Assembly (NCBI RefSeq): GCF_000372725.1 | Contig: NW_005200902.1 | Coordinates: 146,662 to 210,661, forward strand | Length of the DNA stretch: 64,000 nucleotides | DNA from: Emiliania huxleyi CCMP1516 | Lineage: Eukaryota; Haptophyta; Isochrysidales; Noelaerhabdaceae | Reading direction: 5' to 3' | In this document: piece by piece, positions 39,080 through 49,701 of the stretch | How positions within the stretch are numbered: the first letter of the stretch is position 1 | How the letters are laid out: each line of letters begins with the position of its first letter | Made by a program: the position numbers and the translations under genes | The notes under the pieces: model-generated | Seen by the model: the letters and a program-made list of their open reading frames with translations, nothing else | Told to the model about the DNA's origin: nothing | Database searches by the model: none

Positions 39080-41139
39080 TGTAATGCGCGTCGGGCGACG
39101 CTCATTTGGGGAGCCAGCACGTCGACGCAGGACCTGCCGCTCCTGCAGCTGGGCTCCACTGCACCCGACACGGACCTCCCCATCCCGTCGCGAGGGACAG
39201 CGAGGATGGGCTTCCCCAGCGGGCATGCGTCCGGATCCGTAGCCGCCTGCTCCACACGAGCCTGCGGCTACTTGGCGCGCTGCGTGTGGGCTATACCCCA
39301 CGCGCGGTTCCTCTCGGCCGGACGGGCTGCGCGCTCGAGCTTGACGGGCTGCTGACACAATGCTCTGCCTCGGGCCAACGGCTGCGTGGGTCGCCGCCTC
39401 GCGCGTGCACGACAACGCGCACCACCCGGCGGATGTGGTGGGTGGGGCCGTTGTGGGCGGAGGCGCCGCGGTGCTCTGGTACCTGCGCTACTTCCACGCC
39501 CCCTTTGGGCCGGACTCGCACAGAGCGCGGCTGTCGTGAGTGAGGGAGGACATGAGCACGCAGCCCCGCGGAGACAGCCAGGAGACAGCGGTTGCGCAAA
39601 ATAATTATGCCAGTGCGTTGATATGATCGCCAGCTTGTCTGCTTTCTTAACCCTGTTCGATTCCGTGCTCCGTGCACCGTCCGTGGTCTGGAGGTCGAGA
39701 CACGCCGCAGTGTCGTCTGTCGACGCGCCGCACTGAGAAAGAAGGTAGCGAGAGGCGCGTGACGCGCGATGAGCGAGAGACACGCGTCCCTAGCGGAAGA
39801 CCCACCACCCCACCACACACACACACACCACACCACACCACCACGCCTACCCGAGAAAAAGCCACGGAACTCGTACCCATAATTGACCCTCTGCCTCTTT
39901 CTGACTGGGTTGTAACAAAGTTTGAACCACACGCACAGCGCGAGGCCTTGCGCCCCATGCGGTACGGGACCGCGAAACCCATCGCCTGGGGGTGCTAGGA
40001 CACCGAGAGACATGATCCAGAAGTGCCAGGCAACACGAGAACACGCGGAAATCGTGACCTCGGAACGCGGTCACGGCAAATCTGACTAATCTGTAACAAT
40101 CGTCACACGGATGGCTCACGTTGGCGCATGGCCTCGCCGCTGCTACCCTCCCGACCTCAGGTGAGCAGACAAGATCCCCTGAGCTGCCGGAGCTCTCTGA
40201 TCGCCCGGATCGCAACTGCCGTGGCAAAACTGCGAGCTCCCGAGGACGTCTGGCGCCGAGTGCGTCTGGCACCGGGCACGGAAGCTCGCACTCGGCCGCA
40301 CGCGATAGTGCTGCCGCGAGAACGCCAGCCATGTACGATATGTCTCGTGTGCACTCCTCCTGGGTCGTGGTCGGTCATATGCAGGACGGCCAGAGTCGCC
40401 CACATCGCCTACGCGGTCCCGAGTGTGGTCAGACTGATACACCGCGACTCAACGGTTGAGTGCGGCCAGCGCACACAAAAGTCGTCGACTGCGGCGTGGC
40501 GCGGTGATCATAGGTGCTGGAGACCAGGCAGTATGAGCCTGTAACCTGGGCACGCATGAACTCGGTACCTACATTCGCAGAGGCCCGGCAAGGATGGGAT
40601 CTAGTAGAGTGATTGCGCACTGAGACAGTGCTCCGTGGGTCGCTGGAATGACCTCAAGGCATCTCAGTGCCGCTTCTCGACTCTCCAGTGTCACAGCCGA
40701 TACCTGTGACCTGATCACCGCCGCACGCAGGTTGAGATCGGCGCCTCCTCGGGTGTGCCCTCATAGACAGCCTTCGGCGGCGCGTAGCGACGCGAGAGCC
40801 GCTCCTATATTAGGCGTGTACGGTGAACCACCGACGGATAGAGCACAGATCTATGGTCACGCCGACAGCCTCTGAGGTCGAGACGAGGCTGCCGGCGTCG
40901 TCTCTGCTGCTCTGGGCATCACCTGCACAAGCCAAGGCGCGCGCGAGTCAAGGCCGAACCGACTAGCTGCCGCCGCGGCGGGTGGCTGGGCTGCAGGCAG
41001 GCCTGTGGCCGGCGCTCGGCAAGCTGTGGCGGCGCCGGCGGAGCGCTGTTCCAGATTTTTTTGGATGGGGTCAATTCCGGGTAACTGAAGTTTCCGGGAC
41101 GGACGTACCACCTCTGCACCCAGCGCCTACACCGGAGCG

Positions 41140-41832
41140 ATGGCGAAGAGCGAGGCTGAGTGGAAGAAGCAACTTAACGCACAGGAATACAATGTACTTC
41201 GCGAAAAGGGCACAGAGCGCGCAGGCACAGGGGAGTACGATAAGTTCTACCCCAAGGCCGGCCACTTTGTTTGCCGCGGCTGCGGTCTTCCGCTCTACAG
41301 TGCTGAGAGCAAGTTCAAGTCCGGGTGAGCCACAGAGCGGGCGCACTATCCGAGTGGTTGCGGCGGCTGTCGCGTGCGGGCGTGTGGCGGCCGGCGAGTG
41401 GCGCGCTGTGGCGGTGGCCGCCGGCGAAGTGGCGTGCTGTGGCGGTGGCGGCGCTGCGTGGGTGTATGCCAGATTTGGGTTGACAGCCCTCTCACGCTCC
41501 CCGCACGGCGCAGGTGCGGCTGGCCGGCCTTCGACCGGTGCTACAAAGGCGCCGTCCGGACCGAAGTGGACAGCTCGTTTGGTATGCGGCGCGTGGAGAT
41601 CATGTGCAGCAGCTGCGGCGGCCACCTCGGCCACGTCTTTGAAGGCGAACGCCGCCCCGGCCACCTCGGCTACTCGGCGGCTCGGCCGCGCACTGCCTCT
41701 AGTTTCTTTGAAGGCGAGCGCTTCACGCAGACCAACGAGAGGCATTGCGTCAATTCCGTTTCTGTGCGCTTCGTCAAGGCGTCGGACGCGCCGCTGCCCA
41801 GCACGGAGCAGGCGCCTGTGGCCAAGGGCTGA
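41140..41832 (+). CDS. msrB: Peptide-methionine (R)-S-oxide reductase MsrB, three exons
   Basis: Exon 1 (41140-41324) reads EEY-type start SEAEWKKQLNAQEYNVLREK and CRGCGLPLYS, a zinc CxxC. Intron 41325-41513 has a GTGAGC donor and CAG acceptor. Exon 2 reads GCGWPAFDRCYKG and EIMCSSCGGHLGHVFEG, the second CxxC. A second intron (41645-41713, 69 nt, GC-AG, in frame) is proposed because its removal joins HVFEG directly to ERFTQTNERHCVNSVSVRF as in other MsrB proteins; the catalytic Cys is in RHCVN. Without removal the protein has a 23-residue insert. Zinc and catalytic Cys are all present. No clear leader peptide. Role: repair of methionine-R-sulfoxide. Confidence 0.92.
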
Positions 41833-41937
41833 GGCTCAGCGCATGTCTCCGGTCGCTTGACGTCTCCTTGCTTTTTTGGCACGCCGGGGAATCATGTGAA
41901 AACCACGTCTAATGTGCAATGTCTTAGAGCGCTCTTT

Positions 41938-42037
41938 NNNNNNNNNNNNNNNNNNNNNNNNNNNNNNNNNNNNNNNNNNNNNNNNNNNNNNNNNNNNNNN
42001 NNNNNNNNNNNNNNNNNNNNNNNNNNNNNNNNNNNNN
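41938..42037. other. Assembly gap of 100 N
   Basis: Exactly 100 unknown bases, the usual placeholder for a scaffold gap of unknown size. It falls just after MsrB and within or just beyond the 3' part of the Tab2-like gene. Confidence 0.99.
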
Positions 42038-42210
42038 GGAAGAGGGGGGGAGAGAGAAGGGAGGGGAGGAGAGCGGGAGGGAGAGGCGGCGAGAGGGGGA
42101 GAGGGACGGAGGGAGGGAGGGAGGGAGGGAGGGAGGGAGGGAGGGAGGGAGGGAGGATGGGAGGGAGGATGGGAGGGAGGATGGGAGGGAGGATGGGAGG
42201 GAGGGAGGGC
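42038..42210. repeat. GGGA / GGGAGGAT microsatellite beside the gap
   Basis: Tandem GGGA units (about 42105-42150) pass into GGGAGGAT units (to about 42205). This low-complexity tract probably caused the assembly break. Confidence 0.95.
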
Positions 42211-42215
42211 CGCTG

Positions 42216-42910
42216 TGGTGTGCGCGCGCCCAAGTCAGAGAGGGCGATGGAGAGCATGTTCTTCATCTGCGGAGGGGCAGAGGGGAGGGGAGGCGCTGAG
42301 CAGCTGAGGGCCGGGTCGAGGGGCGAATGGCGAGGGGCGATGCCGAGGGACAGGGTGAGGGGCGAGGCGCGAGGCGCGAGCGAGGTGGAGTGAGCGAGAG
42401 CGCTCTTCCGGACCGGAAGACGTGTCTCGCTGCGTGTCTCGCCTGCGCGCGGAAGAAGCGGATGGCGCGCGGCTTGACAGCAGAAGCGTCGATGAGCGCC
42501 TGCACCCGCTTGCGCAGCTCGCGCGAGTTGACGCAGTTGGACGGCACCGCCTCGGCGTGGTAAAAGCTGCCGGCCGAGTCCGTCACGAGCAGCTCCCACA
42601 GCTTCTTGCCGTCTGCGCCCTGCACCGGGCGCGAGTAGAAGTCGAGCTGCCACTCCCCCGACGCTGGGCCCCGCGCCGGCGGCAGCGACGGCGCCAGCGC
42701 CACCACGCTGCTCCCGGCCGGCTCTGCCGCTGCAGCACCGCCGCTGCCCGGCTCCGCGCCAATAGGCGGCTGCTGCAGCACCGGTGCGCCGGCGCGTCTG
42801 CTGCGCTGCGGCGCCGGCGCAGGCCACGCCCCCGCCTGCAATGCCCTCGCCTGAAGCGCGCCCGCCAAGAGCAACAGCGTGGCCAGCCCTCGCCTGGACG
42901 CGAGCTGCAT
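42216..42910 (-). CDS. Tab2/ATAB2-like photosystem I translation factor, 3' end lost in gap
   Basis: Start ATG 42910 gives MQLASRRGLATLLLLAGALQ, a signal-type leader suitable for a secondary plastid (42958 is an alternative). Then come EWQLDFYSRPVQGADGKKLW and ELLVTDS, NCVNSRELRKRVQ and PRAIRFFRAQ, the N-terminal hallmarks of Tab2 (DUF1092). A GC-AG intron 42267-42442 (176 nt) joins FFRAQ to MKNMLSIALSDLGA, matching the family's R-F-F-R-x-Q-M continuation. The gene then enters the GGGA tract and the gap, so roughly the C-terminal half is missing. Known Tab2 proteins bind psaB mRNA and promote PSI assembly. Confidence 0.85.
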
Positions 42911-42958
42911 CTTCAGCGGAAAATGTCGCATGAAGAAAGAAATCTCCGCCGCGGCCAT

Positions 42959-43750
42959 CCAAAGAGGAAATGCACACGAGCTTCGGCGTGCCTCAAAGAG
43001 AATTTTACAACAAAACTCTCAAAGAGAAATTTCTTCCTTTCTTTTCCCCTCCACCTTGTGCGGTGGCGGCGTGCCGTGCACCCGTGCTCCCATCCCTACC
43101 TTGGGTTGCTGTTTCTGTCTTTCGTATTATCCTCCACCTACGGGGTGTGGACCGTGAGTTGACCAGGGGTTGTGCGCCTGGCCCTCCTGCTCGGCTCCAG
43201 CGAGTAGACAAGTCTTGTCACTAACAGAGTAGAAGGATATGACCTCGGGGCCGATGTGACCAAGCGCTGGTAGCGTGGTTTTACCTCACACCCATGGTCT
43301 CACAGTGTGCCGGCATCGCCGAGCAGTGTCGCTCACACAAGCCGCAGCACAAGTGACTGAGGGCCAGTGAGGGCGAGCCCATCGCTGTCACAGCTGTGGT
43401 AGCCGCACAGTAGGCTGTGTGTCAACTGTGCAGAGAGCGTGAGCAGCCGAGGAGCTGCTCTCCAGGCTTCTGACGCAAAGAGCTGCATGCCATCGAAGGC
43501 GCTGTCGAGGTTCGCCGAGCGCGGCGCAGGTTGGAGGACACCGTCACCGACGAGCGCGTTGGACTTTTCACTCCGGACAAAAAACGCGGCACAGCGGGCG
43601 GTGCGGGGCGTGCCGCAAACTTAGCGGCGAGGCGCGGGACCGTCTGTGGCGAGGTGGGTCGCGTCCTCCGATTTCCTCAACTCACGGTCCCCTCCCTCTA
43701 TCCCCACAAACACACTTCCATATTCTTCTCCAGACATACTCACACCTCAC
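42959..43750. other. Intergenic with repeat R3 copy A; nothing else seen
   Basis: 43489-43705 matches 59737-59960 on the opposite strand. The remainder has only short random frames. Confidence 0.6.
43489..43705 (+). repeat. Dispersed repeat R3, copy A
   Basis: Shares GAGGTTCGCCGAGCGCGGCG, CCGTCACCGACGAGCGCGTT, TTCACTCCGGACAAA and GCGCGGGACCGTCTGTGGCG with the reverse complement of 59737-59960, about 85% alike by eye. No open frame is shared, so it is a non-coding repeat. Confidence 0.85.
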
Positions 43751-45544
43751 TCAACTCCACTGCCGCCTCTGCACCTGTTTCTCCAAGTTTTTGTTGAGAG
43801 CCCTGATGTTGGCGCGTGCCTCCTTTGCCGAGACCTCTGTAGTCGCTTGCAGCGCGTTGGGCGCGCGCACACCTTGGCCGTCAGGCCGCAGGAAGTGAGA
43901 CGGGCCATCCACCTCGATCGCGATGCGTGAGGAGGGCACGCCAAGTCGAGCGAGTAGCCGGTGAGCGGCTCGAGATACCCGTTCTCGAAGCCGTGCTTGA
44001 TGGCGGCGAGAGCAGCTGCAACCGAGCGCTGCAACCTGCAAGGTAGCCTGAGATCGTCACTTGCGTGTCGTGCATAGCGTCGCAGCAAAGCTGGCGCTGG
44101 GAGTCGGGTAGAAGATGCTGCCCGTCTGCCCCTTGCTTCAGGGAGAGCCAGAGCTGCCATTGGTGCAGCTGATGGCGGGATTTGATGCTCCACCGCGACG
44201 GATCCCGCGCGAGCGAGTCGCTGATCACACGCGAGCAGTCGGCAAGCAATGCCTGGTGATAATGGTCTGCCGTCGCGTACGCCCACACCGTGTTGGCCAG
44301 GTTCTGAGGCGTAAAGCCAGCCAGCCCGCCGCCCACCGCCGCCTCCGCCACCGCCGCGTACAGCGCGTCCGCAGCCACGCCCGCTGTCGCATACGCCCAC
44401 ACCGTGTTGGCCAGGTTCTGAGGCGTAAAGCCAGCCAGCCCGCCGCTCATCGCCGCCTCCGCCACCGCCGCGTACAGCGCGTCCGCAGCCACGCCCGCTG
44501 TCGCATACGCCCACACAGTGTTGGCTAGGTTCTGAGGGCTGAAGCCGGCCAGCCAGCTGCGCACCGCCGCCTCCGCCACCGCCGCGTACAGCGCGACCGC
44601 AGCAACGCCCGCTGTCGCATACGCCCACACCGTGTTGGCCAGGTTTTGAGCGTTGAAGCCGGCCATCCCGCTGCTCACCACCGCCTCCGCCACCGCCGCG
44701 TACAGCGCCTCTGCAGCCACGCCTGTCTTTGCAAACGCCCACACCGTGTTGGCCAGGTTCTGAGGGTTGAATCCAGCCAGCCTGCTCCGCACCGCCACCT
44801 CCGCCACTGCCGCGAATAGCGCGTCCGCAGCCACGCCCGCCGTCGCATACGCCCACACAGTGTTAGCCAGCTCCTGAGGGTTGAAGCCAGCCAGCCCGCC
44901 GCCCACCGCCGCCTCCGCCACCGCCGCGTACAGCGCGTGCACCGCCCTCGTTTGCAGACCGCACTTTGCCACGCCGTGGGCGATGTTCGCCAGGTTACGT
45001 GCTTCGCACGACGACGAGACGAGGTCGAGCGTGCGCTTCGCCAGCCGCACTAGCTGCTCCTCGTGCCACCGCTCGATGCACTTCTGGCCCAGTTTGTTCC
45101 ACAGGTTCGCAGCGTGGATGTGGTCCAAGCTCGTGCTGTGGGCAGCAAAGAGCCCGAGCAGCTCGTCGGCGTCGCGGGCATGCGAGAGATGAGGCCGGTG
45201 AGTTGCTTGGCGTTGAGCTGACCACCGGCGGCAGAGCGGCCAGATGAGGGCGGCTCGCTGCGCACTGCTGGATTTGGCCGGCGTGAGGGCGACTGCGGCG
45301 GACCACCTGTCCTTCGCGGCGGTGGCAGCGGCGACGGACCGCCCGGAGGCGGCGGAGGCGCCCACCGAGGCGACAGCGGCGGACGATCCCGTCGTCTTGG
45401 CAGCTCACGCTCGTTGCGCCCTCGCGGCTCGTCTCTCCCTCGCGGCTCGTCTCTCCCTCGCAGCCATGGCTCGTTGCGCCGCCGCTCGTCGCGCCAGCGG
45501 CTCGCCGTTCGTCCGCCAGCTGTGCTCCGGCCGGGCGAGGCCAC
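43751..45544 (-). CDS. OPR-repeat / RAP-domain organelle RNA-binding protein, frameshifted
   Basis: The minus strand encodes at least six 38-residue repeats of the form LAGFNPQNLANTVWAYATAG (octotricopeptide-like), preceded by HIHAANLWNKLGQK and ANIAHGVAKCG. A RAP domain ends the protein (RIAIEVDGPSHFL then LQATTEV). Such proteins bind RNA in plastids or mitochondria. The frame changes three times: near 45185-45200 in a TCTCTC run, near 44040, and near 43945 just before the RAP core. None has a plausible intron. These are sequence errors in a real gene or signs of a decaying copy. The central OPR frame is intact for about 490 codons. The Arg/Pro-rich start at 45544 is provisional. Confidence 0.75.
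44275..44955 (-). repeat. Six 114-bp tandem repeats coding OPR units
   Basis: The phrase CACAC(C/A)GTGTTGGCCAGGTT recurs about every 114 bp (near 44287, 44401, 44515, 44629, 44743 and 44857). Copies are nearly identical at DNA level, pointing to recent expansion or gene conversion. Confidence 0.92.
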
Positions 45545-45790
45545 TTGAAGTCGCGGCGCATTTTGCTTCCGATGGTCGTTCGGGTACGGAGGGATTTTTC
45601 TTTTTGTTCAAAAATATTTTAAGAACGAAACTTTTTCCGAACCAGCCCCACACGAGAAACGACGCGTTGGCATAGGGCTTTGTGGCCCCGTGAGGACTTC
45701 ACACCGGCCGGGCTCCGCAAAGTGGGAGATGTCCGACTAGTGGTCATGTGTTGCGTCGGAAGGAAGGGGAGGGGTCGGCCTCGAGCGCCG

Positions 45791-47213
45791 CTAGCCGAGC
45801 CTGCCTACGTAGGCGGCATCGTACACGTCGCCGTGCTGCTGCAGCTCCCCGAGGATGCGGCGCACCTGTGCACACACACCGCTGAAGAGGCGCCGCCCCC
45901 CGCTGTGCTCGAGCACCCTCTCTGCAAGGAGAGGTGCGCCGCAACGCGGCTCATCTCGGCTCATCTCGGGTGATCTCGGAACGCACCGATTCGTCGCTGA
46001 CCAGTCCGGGCGCACAGCAGCCTCCCCGCGAGCACTCGGCGCCCTCCTCGCAGCTCTGCACGGCGGCGTCCATGCTCGCCAGGAGCGCGCGGTGGTGCTT
46101 CACGTGCGACGCGGTGCCGGCGAGATCGCCTCTCGAGCGGTGGCCTGCGAGACACGGCGAGATCAGCCGAGATCGCCCGAGCTCACCCGAGCTCACCCGA
46201 GATCTGCTCCCGTGGCCTGCAAAGTCGTGCTGCTCAAAGAGCGCCTCTTCGTGCGCACAGTGCTCCGCCCACTCCCGCCTGCGAAGCAGCGAGGGAGAGA
46301 GCGAAGCGACGCTGTGAACAGGCGCTCGGCACAGTCCCCGCACCTCGCCGCACCTCGCCGCATCTCCGCTGCACCTCAACTGCATCTCGAGCTCGCCAGG
46401 CTGCCACATCTCCCCGCATCTCGCCGCATCTCGGCCGCATCTCCGCCGCGCCTGAGGCGGCGTAGGCTCGCCAGGCTGCGCTGCTGCCGGAGGGCGTCCG
46501 CCGCGTCGGCGAGGCCCTCGTGCTCGCGATCCATCTGCGCGTGGGCGACCGCGGCCAGCAGCAGCGGCGCAGCGGCGGCGCCGCCTTTGCCCTCACTGCC
46601 GCCGCCGCCGCCGCCGGTGGCGGGAGTGGACCTCTGGACGCCGAGGCCGGCCAGGAGGGCCTCGACCGCGGCGAAGGCCAGGGCGCCTACATCCAGCCAC
46701 CAGACTCGCCTGATCCGATGCCGGCTCGGGCGGAGCTCTGGTGCGGTAGCTGCCTCGGTCCAGATACGAAGGCACGGTTCGCGCGGCGACAAACTCTCCG
46801 TGGCGGCCGAGGACCACAAAGCCGCCGCAGCCGAGCTGGCCGAAGCGCGGCAGCTCCGACTTGCTCTCAATGTACCCGTTCACCACCGTCGCTGGCAGCC
46901 GAAACTCCTTGCCAAACGCCTTGGCCGTGCGGAGGCCACTCGCGCCCGTCTCCACGCAGAGCATGAGGAAGCGGACGCGGTCGCCGTAGCTGCCGCCGTG
47001 CGCCCAGGCAGCCATGGCCTCGGCGCACGGGCGGCACCCGCCTCACCCGCTGTCGTACATGTGGATCACCGTCGGCCGGCGCGGCTCGGTGGCGACGGTG
47101 TTGGCGCTCGTCAGGGCGTAGAGCGTGGCTCGGTCCGGCCAAGCCGTCAAGGCCGGGTAGGCAGTGACCGGCCTGAAGGTGACGTCGGGCGGTAGGGTGT
47201 CCTCCGGATTCAT
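45791..47213 (-). CDS. Thioredoxin-fold protein with in-frame TGA at the redox site (candidate selenoprotein)
   Basis: The frame from ATG 47213 reads TVIHMYDSG, then TGA (codon 57, 47045-47043), then GGCRPCAEAMAAWAHG. It continues in the same frame with RVRFLMLCVETGASG, AKAFGKEFRLPATVV, FGQLGCGGFVVLGRHGEFV and SYLDRG. A GC-AG intron (46688-46753, 66 nt) follows, then ALAFAAVEALLAGLGV. This is a thioredoxin-fold layout, and TGA sits where the first redox Cys should be, giving UxxC (U57-G-G-C60). A CRPC follows at 60-63. Splicing out the TGA would need an intron of about 30 nt or would delete the redox site. Later exons (HVKHHRALLASMDAAVQSCE; RRILGELQQHGDVYDAAYVG) lead to a TAG at 45793-45791. 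No convincing SECIS was found by eye. The alternatives are a nonsense mutation or sequence error. Confidence 0.6.
47043..47045 (-). other. In-frame TGA, candidate selenocysteine codon
   Basis: Codon 57 from ATG 47213 (168 bases upstream, divisible by three). The frame is open with conserved thioredoxin-like sequence on both sides. It precedes Gly-Gly-Cys, forming UxxC. Confidence 0.5.
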
Positions 47214-47308
47214 GGGGGGGCGCGGGGGCCCGCGAGCGGGAGAAACGCGTTTTGGTTTGTTACTAAACTTTTTTTCAAGGGTTGCCCGGCCGGGTTGCTG
47301 CGCAAATC

Positions 47309-47361
47309 TCGCGCTGCGCTAGGCTCAGAGCGAGTTCGCGCTGCGCTAGGCTCAGACGGCG
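47309..47361 (-). promoter_or_regulatory. Tandem GAGCCTAGCGCAGCGC motif upstream of the thioredoxin-like gene
   Basis: On the minus strand, two units read GCCGTCTGAGCCTAGCGCAG and GCTCTGAGCCTAGCGCAGCG, about 100 bases upstream of ATG 47213. The same units in the same order and orientation lie at 56305-56387, about 120 bases upstream of ATG 56509. They could be a shared promoter or 5'-leader element, or a dispersed minisatellite. Confidence 0.5.
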
Positions 47362-47885
47362 TGCGTGCGCGGGCCGCCGGGGTGACGGCGGGTGAGGACC
47401 CCACCTCCTTCCTCGGGCTCGGCAGCTTGTCGGGCTCTACCACTACCACTACCTCAGCCCTCAGCCGAAGCTGGGGCCGGTCCCGTAGGCCGTCCGTAGC
47501 CGAGAGAGCCCCCGCGTCCCGATGAAATGGTATTGGTCGTCGATAGGGTACTTATCGTCGATTAGCGCTGCGCGCGGCCGGGCAAAAAGCTACTCAGTAT
47601 CAGACCTTCAAGACATGCGCTTTTGGCCGGTGGCCTCCTCGGACACAACCACCGCCGAGATCGGCGAAGAGGCCTTCCCATCGCCGCCACGTCCTCCGCC
47701 TCGGCCCTCGAGCATGCGCGCCCAGTGGCCACAGGATCCCAGGCTAGGGCGGCGGCGGCAACCGGCAAGAGAGAGGCCGTAGTGGCGGAGGCGGCGGAGG
47801 AGGTGGAGAAAGAAGGAGGAGAGAGGGGGGTGGCGGAGGAGCGCCGCCCCCAGCCGGAGGCGCCGCGACGGGGGGGGGGGGACGG

Positions 47886-47972
47886 ATGATGAGAAGATTT
47901 TGCGACGAAGGTCGAGGGGGGGACGGGGATGAGTCTCGAATTCAATACCCAATGCGCCCCCCTGCGCCACAA

Positions 47973-48004
<32 letters not shown>

Positions 48005-49505
48005 GCAGCCGCCGCAGCCGCCGCAGCCGCCGCCGCAGCCGCCGCCGCCACCGCAGCCGCTAGTGCAGCCGCCGCCGCCATCGCAGCCGCTGCCGCAGCC
48101 GCCGCCGCCGCCGCTGCCGCCGCCGCTGCCGCAGCCGCTGCAGCCGCAGCTGCCGCCAACCTACTTCGCTCCACCGCCCGCCTGGCTCTTCGTCAGCAGA
48201 ATTGGCAAAATCCTCTTTGCGTCACAGACCTTCCTCTCCGCGAGCGGCTACACATCACTGGCTGGCAGCCCAGCCAGGCTGCTATTTGGCCAGGAGACAT
48301 GTGGCGAGACCGTCCGCGCGCTCGCCGAAGCCATGTGGCGCGCCGCGGAAGTGCGAGTACAGCTCGTGTTGTACTACAGTGCTGGCACGACCAGGCTGGT
48401 TAGGGTCTCGTCGTGGCCGGTGCGCGATTCCCGCAGAAACCTCGCTGGGTTTCGATGGGACATCACCTTGCCGCGATCGAGCGGGGCCGTCCCCTGCCCT
48501 GTTTCTGACGCGGTGCACTTCGTGCCCGTGCCCGTACCAGTGCCTGTGCCAGTGCCAGTGCCGCAGATGGTGCCGGCAGAGAACATGCCGGCGTTGGCGA
48601 TGGCAGTGGAGATTGCGGATGTGGACCGCGTGGCTGGCGGCGCGGGCGCGGGCGCCTCGGCGCTTGCGACGCCAGCCGCTTCGCCGGTGCCAGCACCGCC
48701 CGAAATTCCTCGCGAAGAAGAGTGGGACCGCATGTTCGCGGGCATTTTTTCTCCCAGCGAGATCGAGTCCATGAGGCGCGATTGCTCGGGCCCAACCTCC
48801 CAGCCGCCCTCGCCACCGGCGCCCGACACAGTGCTCCTCTCACGGCCCAAATTCTACAGTGGAGCGGGCGCGACGGTGGCTTGCGCACTGGCGAAGACGG
48901 AGGTGCAGACCGACATCATTGCCAAAGCTCCAAAGGTGCGGCCATCTTGGCGGCCGCGGACGCCTGGCGGCGAGAGCATGCTCGGGTACTACGGGGTAGC
49001 CGCCGTCTGGATGGCGGTCGCGGGCAGGTTCGCCCTCGACGAGCTGGGCAATGACGCCGTCTACACGCAGACGCTCCCATTTTTTGGTCTCGTCGCACTC
49101 GTTTTGCTCGCGAGCCTCGCGCAACGGCTCCGCTTTGGCTTTGCGAGCTCGCTATGTCTGGGGGCGATACTCGCGCCGCTTCCAAACACACTGAGCTATT
49201 TGCGCGCCGGACCGGAGGAGGTGCGCGTCGTCGCGCAGGAGTTCGCCAACTACCAGCGGCGGCAGGGAAGCCTTGCGCTCGGCGCACTGTCCGTCGCCTT
49301 CCTGCTGGCCGCACCGTTTGCTCGCGGGCGCCCGAGGCTGCGGCTTGCGGTGGTGGCTGCCCAGTTGGTGGCCTTCCACCTCTGCCCCGTGCACGTCTAC
49401 CTGCTGACTGGCAATTCGGAACACCTGCTGACCGCGGCGATCGCGTGCGTGCCCTACGCGATAGGCGTGCTCGGAATCGAGGTCTGCATACACAGACACA
49501 GATAG
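47886..49505 (+). CDS. PAS-like sensor domain fused to a polytopic membrane domain
   Basis: 539 codons. A Pro/Gln-rich N-terminus (about 25-95) precedes WLFVSRIGKILFASQTFLSA...LAGFRWDIT, which has PAS-fold spacing (sensor strand, helices, then VQLVLYYS and RLVRVSSWPVRD). A VPVPVPVP linker and EEWDRMFAGIFSPSEIESM follow. The C-terminal half has about five to six hydrophobic segments (YYGVAAVWMAVAGRFAL, LPFFGLVALVLLASLA, SLALGALSVAFLLAAPF, LRLAVVAAQLVAFHL, LLTAAIACVPYAIGVLG). A soluble PAS domain ahead of the membrane part, with no signal peptide or kinase, suggests a membrane-bound sensor of unknown output. Single exon. Confidence 0.65.
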
Positions 49506-49701
49506 GCGTGGACACATAGCCAGGCCACGACTGGACACGGGCGAGCTTGGTTACCGGGTTGCGTCTGCCCTCTGCCGGTCCTTCCTCTCATCTAATCCCC
49601 CGGGTGTGAGGGGTGGGGGCGCCGGACGGAGGGAGGGGGCAGGCACTCCGCCCCAAGCAACAATTGAGTGACGCTTCTTGCGACGCGACGTGAAGTACAT
49701 C

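Larger units (their letters stand above)
37238..41139. other. Gene-poor 3.9 kb with inverted-repeat element and R1 copy C
   Basis: No convincing gene. It contains an inverted repeat pair at 37538-37561 and 38429-38452, R1 copy C at 38778-39079, and several short ORFs of Arg/Pro-rich random type. 39770-39850 has an ACACACC-rich run. Confidence 0.5.

Noticed and set aside
45690..45745. Possible SECIS (ATGA ... TGAA with a partial stem) downstream of the thioredoxin-like gene.
   Set aside because: Weak stem, wrong spacing and no apical AA; not strong enough to annotate.
47020..47055. Reading the TGA region of the thioredoxin-like gene as a short intron with donor GTGAGG.
   Set aside because: The nearest frame-compatible AG would make an intron of about 30 nt, below any other intron here, or would delete the redox cysteines; kept only as an alternative.
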